Positions 60,142 through 64,000 of a DNA stretch of 64,000 bases are shown piece by piece (position 1 is the stretch's first letter; every line of letters begins with the position of its first letter). Position numbers and translations under genes: made by a program. The notes beneath the pieces were generated by a model. That model was not told the origin of the DNA. It was given only the letters and a program-made list of their open reading frames with translations, and searched no databases. Source of the DNA: Alphaproteobacteria bacterium (lineage in GTDB: Bacteria; Pseudomonadota; Alphaproteobacteria; Micropepsales; Micropepsaceae); contig JANXXU010000016.1 in the NCBI GenBank assembly GCA_025350465.1, forward strand, positions 62,001 to 126,000. Reading direction: 5' to 3'.

Positions 60142-60531
60142 ATGTCTTACAACGCCGCGTCTCTAGCCGGGCGTCCGCTCGCCCAGGTGGCTTTGACCGT
60201 GCGCGACCTCGATCGCGCGCGCAAATTCTATCGCGATGTGTTGGGCCTGCCGCTGATGTTCGAGGCGAGCGGCATGATGTTCTTCAAGCTTGAGGGTCTA
60301 AACCTGATGGTCGGGCTGGAACAAAAGCCCGGACAACCCATCGGCGGCTCGCTGCTCTATTTCGACGCGCCCGACATCGACGCCTTGGGCCCGGCGCTCG
60401 AGGCCAAGGGCATCGTCTTCGTCAGTGAGGCCAAGGTCGTCCAGCGTACAGAGACGCAAGATCTGAAGCTGCGCGAATTCTTCGACCCCGACGGCAACGC
60501 GCTTGCCCTCATGGGCCATGTCGCACGCTGA
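60142..60531 (+). CDS. VOC/glyoxalase-family protein
   Basis: 129 residues, one vicinal-oxygen-chelate domain of two beta-alpha-beta-beta-beta units: VALTVRDLDRARKFYRDVLG and LLYFDAPDIDALGPALEAKG, closing with LREFFDPDGNALALMGHV. It may be a glyoxalase-like lyase, dioxygenase or drug-binding protein. GGAGGAG lies 7 bp before ATG 60142. First gene of a two-gene operon with the MarR regulator. Confidence 0.82.
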   Translation: MSYNAASLAGRPLAQVALTVRDLDRARKFYRDVLGLPLMFEASGMMFFKLEGLNLMVGLEQKPGQPIGGSLLYFDAPDIDALGPALEAKGIVFVSEAKVVQRTETQDLKLREFFDPDGNALALMGHVAR

Positions 60532-60563
60532 GGACGATCGATTGGGACGGCGAGGGAACTCAG

Positions 60564-61022
60564 ATGGCAGTCAAGAATAAGGATAAAGAACTGCCGGTGG
60601 TCGCCGACCTCATTCATGGGGCGGCGATCCGGCTGTTGCGGTTCGTCCGCCGCGAAGATGTCGCCGCCGGCCTCAGTGCGCCGCAGCTTTCGGCGCTCTC
60701 CGTCCTCGTCTTCGGCGGGCCGCAAACCATGAGCGCGCTCGCCGCGGCCGAGCAGGTGCGCCCGCCGACGATGTCGCGCACCGTCGACGAACTGGAGCGC
60801 AAGGCCCTAGCCGAGCGAGTCGCATTGCCGGGCGATCGCCGCGTCAACGAAGTGCGCGTCACCAAAGCCGGTCGCGCGCTGTTGGAGGAGGGCAGGCGCA
60901 AGCGCCTGGCACGGCTGGTTCAGGCCCTGGGCGGCGCCTCGGCGCAAGACCTGCAATCGCTGCGCTCAGCCGCCGCGATTCTGATCCGCGTCACCAACTC
61001 CCCGATCGTCGACGGGACGTAG
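60564..61022 (+). CDS. MarR-family transcriptional regulator
   Basis: 152 residues. A winged helix with APQLSALSVLVFGGPQTMSALAAAE leading into VRPPTMSRTVDELERKALAERV (recognition helix) and the wing LPGDRRVNEVRVTKAG, as in MarR proteins. It probably represses the upstream promoter and responds to a phenolic or other toxic ligand handled by the glyoxalase-like protein. 32 bp after that gene. Confidence 0.88.
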   Translation: MAVKNKDKELPVVADLIHGAAIRLLRFVRREDVAAGLSAPQLSALSVLVFGGPQTMSALAAAEQVRPPTMSRTVDELERKALAERVALPGDRRVNEVRVTKAGRALLEEGRRKRLARLVQALGGASAQDLQSLRSAAAILIRVTNSPIVDGT

Positions 61023-61120
61023 TCGCTGGGTCGGCGCCGGAGGCGGGCAGCAAACCATCGCCGCCCGCCGTCGGCCAAGCGGCGCCATAGCGGGATTGCG
61101 CCGTTCGAAGGCGCCCCCGC

Positions 61121-61504
61121 TCAATCGGCAGCGATGCGATGGTCGTGCGTGTAATAGATGAACATGAACATCAGCGCCGCGGCCAGAATCGTCAGCGCGC
61201 CGATGATGGCGAAAATCGGTTGGTCGGTGGCGACGACGTAGATGATGCCCGGCGCGAAAATCAAGACGCCGACGACGTGGACGATGCACTGCGGCCAGGA
61301 TAGACGCGAGTCGGCGAGCTTCGGGTAGGCGCGATGGATCAAACCGTAAAGCGTCGAGGTGACGAAGCCGACCAAATTCCAATGCGCGTGAGCGTCGGCG
61401 AACTGGAAATCCTTGTTGATCCCCATCCAAATGCCGAAGGCCATGCCGACGACGAGAAAGATGAGGCCGAGACCGATGAAGACGACATGGACGCGTATAG
61501 GCAT
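61121..61504 (-). CDS. Haem-copper-oxidase-like membrane protein (short)
   Basis: 127 residues, four membrane helices. FADAHAHWNLVGFVTSTLYGLIHRAYP has the HxHW pattern seen in subunit-I relatives (NorB/cbb3-like) and in short stand-alone proteins annotated as cytochrome-oxidase-like. It is too short to be an oxidase itself and lacks most haem ligands. Function unknown. Confidence 0.68.
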   Translation of the reverse strand: MPIRVHVVFIGLGLIFLVVGMAFGIWMGINKDFQFADAHAHWNLVGFVTSTLYGLIHRAYPKLADSRLSWPQCIVHVVGVLIFAPGIIYVVATDQPIFAIIGALTILAAALMFMFIYYTHDHRIAAD

Positions 61505-61623
61505 ATTCCCCCCGGGCGAAACCGCGAATCGACGGCTCGATTAAACCCCGGCGCAGCCGCGCGATCAACGCGTCCACGGCGAATCGTCAACGCGTTGCCC
61601 AGATCTGAAAATGGAGCAGGCGA

Positions 61624-61998
61624 TCACTCGCGGCAGGTGTAACGGAGCTTTCCAGGAAACCAATCGCCCATCCCGCCGACGATGGTAACGCTGCCGTCGG
61701 TGGGGTATGCCATCGCCGCGCACGGCGCGCCCGCCATTCGCGCGTTATAGCGCACCTCGGAATTCGGCCTGCCGTCGCGATCGTTGAGGAGATAGGCCCA
61801 GCGATTGGCGTTGTGGGTGCCCAGTTCAACGACGCACGCCAACACTTCTCGCTGCCTGGGGCAAGACTCATCGCTGTCGCTTCGCGATACGACTTGGATG
61901 GCCCCTCCCGCGTGGTGCGGCAGGTACGTTGTCTGTCCTGCTTGGGCGACCATCGTCGATGACAACAGCGCGATCGTGGCAAAGGAAACTTTGTGCAT
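61624..61998 (-). CDS. Small secreted protein, unknown
   Basis: 124 residues from ATG 61998 with GGAGG upstream. Signal peptide (FATIALLSSTMVAQAG), then a short domain with four Cys (ESCPRQREVLACV, APCAAMAY, YTCRE) forming likely two disulfides. No family recognised. Confidence 0.6.
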   Translation of the reverse strand: MHKVSFATIALLSSTMVAQAGQTTYLPHHAGGAIQVVSRSDSDESCPRQREVLACVVELGTHNANRWAYLLNDRDGRPNSEVRYNARMAGAPCAAMAYPTDGSVTIVGGMGDWFPGKLRYTCRE

Positions 61999-62079
61999 AA
62001 GATCCTCCCTCAGCGGCCGGCGACGGTTGGCCCTGCATAACAAACGTTGCGAGCTCGGCTCGCTCAAGGCTCGCTTGCC

Positions 62080-62574
62080 TCAACCCGGTGAGTCAATGGA
62101 GTGAAATAGCGCCAAGACGTTCTGCAGCGAACACAATATGTCCGGGCGGTTCTCCGCGCGCAGCCATGCCGCGGATCTCAAAATCTTTTTCAATGGAACG
62201 TGCAGGTCGCGGCTGAGAAGTCCGGCCCGAGCGGTCATGTCCATGAAGGTGAGCGCCAAACGCGGCTCGCCGGTAAGCAGGAAGGCGTTCTGGTCGCGCC
62301 AGACGATGAAGCCTTCGCGCCGGAGTATCCCGGCCGCGTCGCGGGCGGCCGCATCGGACACAGCGTCGCGCAACAGAAGTCGCAGCCGGATCAAGACCCC
62401 GTGCTTGCGCAACGCCCTTCGCGCGCGATCCTGCGCGCACAAGCGCTCGTGCCATGCGCCGGCGCCCCTCTGTAGAAAGCGTCGCTCTCGCTCTTTTTGT
62501 TTGGTCGCGCTTCGTTTGGGCTCGCGGTTGCTGCTCGGGGCCCGACGACCTCGCGTACCGTCAGTGCGCAACAT
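62080..62574 (-). CDS. Unknown protein coupled to luxI
   Basis: 164 residues; the first ~50 are basic and probably poorly ordered, the rest helical and regular (GFIVWRDQNAFLLTGEPRLA, LHVPLKKILRSAAWLRAENR). Its ATG lies 14 bases before the luxI stop, so it is likely translated by coupling and controlled by quorum sensing. No family recognised; possible modulator of the signal system. Confidence 0.5.
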   Translation of the reverse strand: MLRTDGTRGRRAPSSNREPKRSATKQKERERRFLQRGAGAWHERLCAQDRARRALRKHGVLIRLRLLLRDAVSDAAARDAAGILRREGFIVWRDQNAFLLTGEPRLALTFMDMTARAGLLSRDLHVPLKKILRSAAWLRAENRPDILCSLQNVLALFHSIDSPG

Positions 62575-63226
62575 GGGCCGAAGGCGGAATATGGGTGTCG
62601 TTGCGGTTCTCCGCCGGCATTTCGACGTCGAACAACACGCGGCCCCGTTTGCCGCCTTGCGCGGCCGCGAGCTGCGAGGCGCTCACCGGAATAAAGCAGG
62701 CAACGCAGATTCCTTCATCATAGGCTGTCGGCAGGCCCAAGGGTTTGATCTGTATGCCTGACTCAAGGAAGCGAGGCAGGAAAAACGTGTCGCAGACGAC
62801 GCTGATGCCTTCAAGGTCGTTGTGCAGCCCCAACTCGAACATCCCACACACGACTTCGCCCGTGACGTTGCGGCGGTTGGCTTTGCTCTTGCCGCCACGC
62901 GCGGTGAAGAGGCGCGTGATCTCCCAAACCTGCGGGCAACGCGGAATTTCGCCGAGCGTCACGATGTGCGGGAATATTGTCGACATCAGATGCGGCAGGT
63001 GCGTCGGCACAAAGCGCGCGCCGCCGACGACTTCATCCCCGTCCGCCCAAATCAAATAGGTTGCGTCCGGCGTATCGAATTGATCGATCTCGCGCTTATC
63101 GGGCCTGTCGAGCGCCTTCCACCCGCGCCCGGTCACATATAACTCGTGGCGGACGCGGTAGGAATCCTCCAACAGCTGTGCCTGTCGGGGCAAATGCCGG
63201 TTGCCGGCGTCGATCAGATGCAGCAC
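62561..63226 (-). CDS. luxI: Acyl-homoserine-lactone synthase
   Basis: 221 residues. LuxI-family marks: YRVRHELYVTGRGWKAL near residue 23 (conserved Arg and Trp), EIDQFDTPDATYLIWADG near 46, VVGGARFVPTHLPHLM near 66, WEITRLFTARG near 101 (the invariant E and R) and the substrate-pocket VVCDTFFLPRFLESG. It makes an N-acyl-homoserine lactone from S-adenosylmethionine and acyl-ACP or acyl-CoA. Start is GTG 63226, with GGAGG six bases upstream but folded into a hairpin (see 63230-63255). Confidence 0.9.
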   Translation of the reverse strand: MLHLIDAGNRHLPRQAQLLEDSYRVRHELYVTGRGWKALDRPDKREIDQFDTPDATYLIWADGDEVVGGARFVPTHLPHLMSTIFPHIVTLGEIPRCPQVWEITRLFTARGGKSKANRRNVTGEVVCGMFELGLHNDLEGISVVCDTFFLPRFLESGIQIKPLGLPTAYDEGICVACFIPVSASQLAAAQGGKRGRVLFDVEMPAENRNDTHIPPSAHVAH

Positions 63227-63229
63227 GGG

Positions 63230-63255
63230 ATGCCTCCATCAAGACGTGGAGGCAT
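63230..63255 (-). promoter_or_regulatory. Hairpin hiding the luxI ribosome-binding site
   Basis: Perfect 9-bp inverted repeat ATGCCTCCA/TGGAGGCAT around an 8-base loop. On the luxI mRNA the GGAGG of the 3' arm is the Shine-Dalgarno sequence, six bases before GTG, so the hairpin would block ribosome entry. It could be an RNA thermometer, an sRNA target or a structure opened by translation from upstream. Confidence 0.6.
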
Positions 63256-63279
63256 GATCTCATGCCGAGGAATCGAAAA

Positions 63280-63297
63280 ACGGCCTGATCAGGTAGT
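63280..63297 (-). promoter_or_regulatory. Possible LuxR-binding dyad upstream of luxI
   Basis: The perfect 10-bp palindrome CCTGATCAGG (63284-63293) is centred ~62 bp upstream of the luxI start; outer bases extend it to a weak 18-bp dyad. Half-site ACCTG is common in lux boxes, but the spacing is shorter than the canonical 20-bp form, so this is a tentative call. Confidence 0.35.
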
Positions 63298-63323
63298 TGA
63301 CAATTGAAAGGCCGAGCGCGGCG

Positions 63324-63983
63324 TCAGAGTTGAATCTCGCCTTGGCGGATCGCTTCTACGATCGCCTGGACCCGGGTTGCGACGGCCCACTTCCGCTTTG
63401 CGCTCTCGATGTGTTTGTGCACTGCGCTCGCGGTGACGCCGATGATCTCGCCGATCTCCCAATCCGATTTACCGGCCGCCGCCCAGCCCAAGACCTCGCG
63501 CTCGCGCGGGCGCAGCACCACCGGCGTGCCGCCCGAGCACCGACGCAATTGCTTGGCGCGCGCATAGGCATAGATCGCGATCAAATGAAGCTCGGCGCGT
63601 GCGGCGATATCGACGCGCGGCTTTTCGCCCGTCATCGTCAGCACATGGACGGCGCCGCCCACGCCGTAGATCGGCACGACATAACCCTCTGTCATTTTCG
63701 CCTGCGCCGCTTCCCACATCACAGCGCGCTCCGGTTTCGAGCAGCGGCGGCGTTCCATCGTTTCAGACCATAGGAAAGGGTCGGCGGTGCGGAAGAGTTC
63801 CTTCAGCATGGGATCGTGGACATAGAGCCGCCGCCCGAAATAAGTCCGCCGCCAATCGCTCGGCCACTCCTCGAACAGTATGGGGTCGGTTAGCTCGTTG
63901 CGCGCGCTCGGCGGGGCGGAGCACAGATAGGCGGAGAACCCATGCCTGTCGCCGGCCTGGCGAAAGGCCTCTTTCACTTTCAA
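63324..63983 (-). CDS. luxR: LuxR-family quorum-sensing regulator (5' end may lie past right edge)
   Basis: At least 219 residues. N-terminal autoinducer-binding domain (WRRTYFGRRLYVHDPMLKEL, PFLWSETM with the conserved Trp and Asp positions), then a GerE-type HTH: LRPREREVLGWAAAGKSDWE and IGVTASAVHKHIESAKRKW. It should bind the AHL made by the neighbouring synthase. The first in-frame start in the window is TTG 63983 and the frame stays open to the edge, so the true start is probably outside. Same direction as luxI, ~100 bp upstream. Confidence 0.87.
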   Translation of the reverse strand: MKVKEAFRQAGDRHGFSAYLCSAPPSARNELTDPILFEEWPSDWRRTYFGRRLYVHDPMLKELFRTADPFLWSETMERRRCSKPERAVMWEAAQAKMTEGYVVPIYGVGGAVHVLTMTGEKPRVDIAARAELHLIAIYAYARAKQLRRCSGGTPVVLRPREREVLGWAAAGKSDWEIGEIIGVTASAVHKHIESAKRKWAVATRVQAIVEAIRQGEIQL

Positions 63984-64000
63984 GATGCTGGGCGCGCGCT

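Overview
The window is high-GC, densely coded DNA that looks like an alphaproteobacterial chromosome. The supporting signs are codon use rich in GC-ending codons, an Omp25/31-like porin, Tad/Flp pilus genes, a TMEM165/GDT1 transporter, a LuxI/LuxR pair and many small secreted proteins. I cannot fix the genus. No tRNA or rRNA gene was seen.

Layout. (1) 1-2.7 kb: the tail of an AAA+ ATPase gene, coupled to a subtilisin-like protease whose frame is broken between the catalytic Asp and His. (2) 2.8-28.4 kb: mostly ordinary chromosomal genes. They include an SDR, a ParB-like protein, DUF1579-like proteins, a DUF4185 protein, a TIR-transmembrane protein bracketed by 49-bp direct repeats, a thioesterase, a GDT1 transporter, lepB-ctpA-EF-hand lipoprotein, a porin, a TPR-sulfotransferase, a DedA-MFS fusion and an S9 peptidase. 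A family of GC-rich palindromic repeats is scattered through this part. (3) 28.7-32.1 kb: an Flp pilin, a TadG-like vWA protein and two TadE-like proteins, without the Tad secretion machinery. (4) 32.4-56.6 kb: a decayed podovirus-like prophage. It keeps a terminase stub, a scaffold, a tail-fibre N-terminus, an M15 endolysin, a holin-like protein and nested Rz/Rz1 spanins, but shows no portal, capsid or tail-tube gene. (5) 56.8-64 kb: chromosomal genes again, ending in a luxI/luxR quorum-sensing locus at the right edge.

The most interesting part is inside the prophage remnant. A virion-like N-terminal region of about 500 residues occurs in three near-full copies (33931, 39484, 47465), one internally deleted copy (50229) and several scraps (37391, 42785, 44653, 52527). 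Each substantial copy carries a different C-terminal domain: two intact M23 peptidases, an orphan M23-like domain, an AHH-type HNH nuclease, and a domain with a colicin-M-like motif. Each C-terminal domain is followed by a different small gene that looks like an immunity gene. The predicted location of the product fits the toxin target: exported or membrane-anchored after the cell-wall enzymes, cytoplasmic (Imm11-like) after the nuclease. Orphan fragments share one left breakpoint, an N-terminal scrap ends at the same point, and tails of immunity genes are duplicated. This is the architecture of a polymorphic toxin locus with orphan tip modules, built on what looks like a phage ejection or virion protein. 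I infer that phage virion proteins have become a swappable effector array; nothing here shows that it is expressed or delivered.
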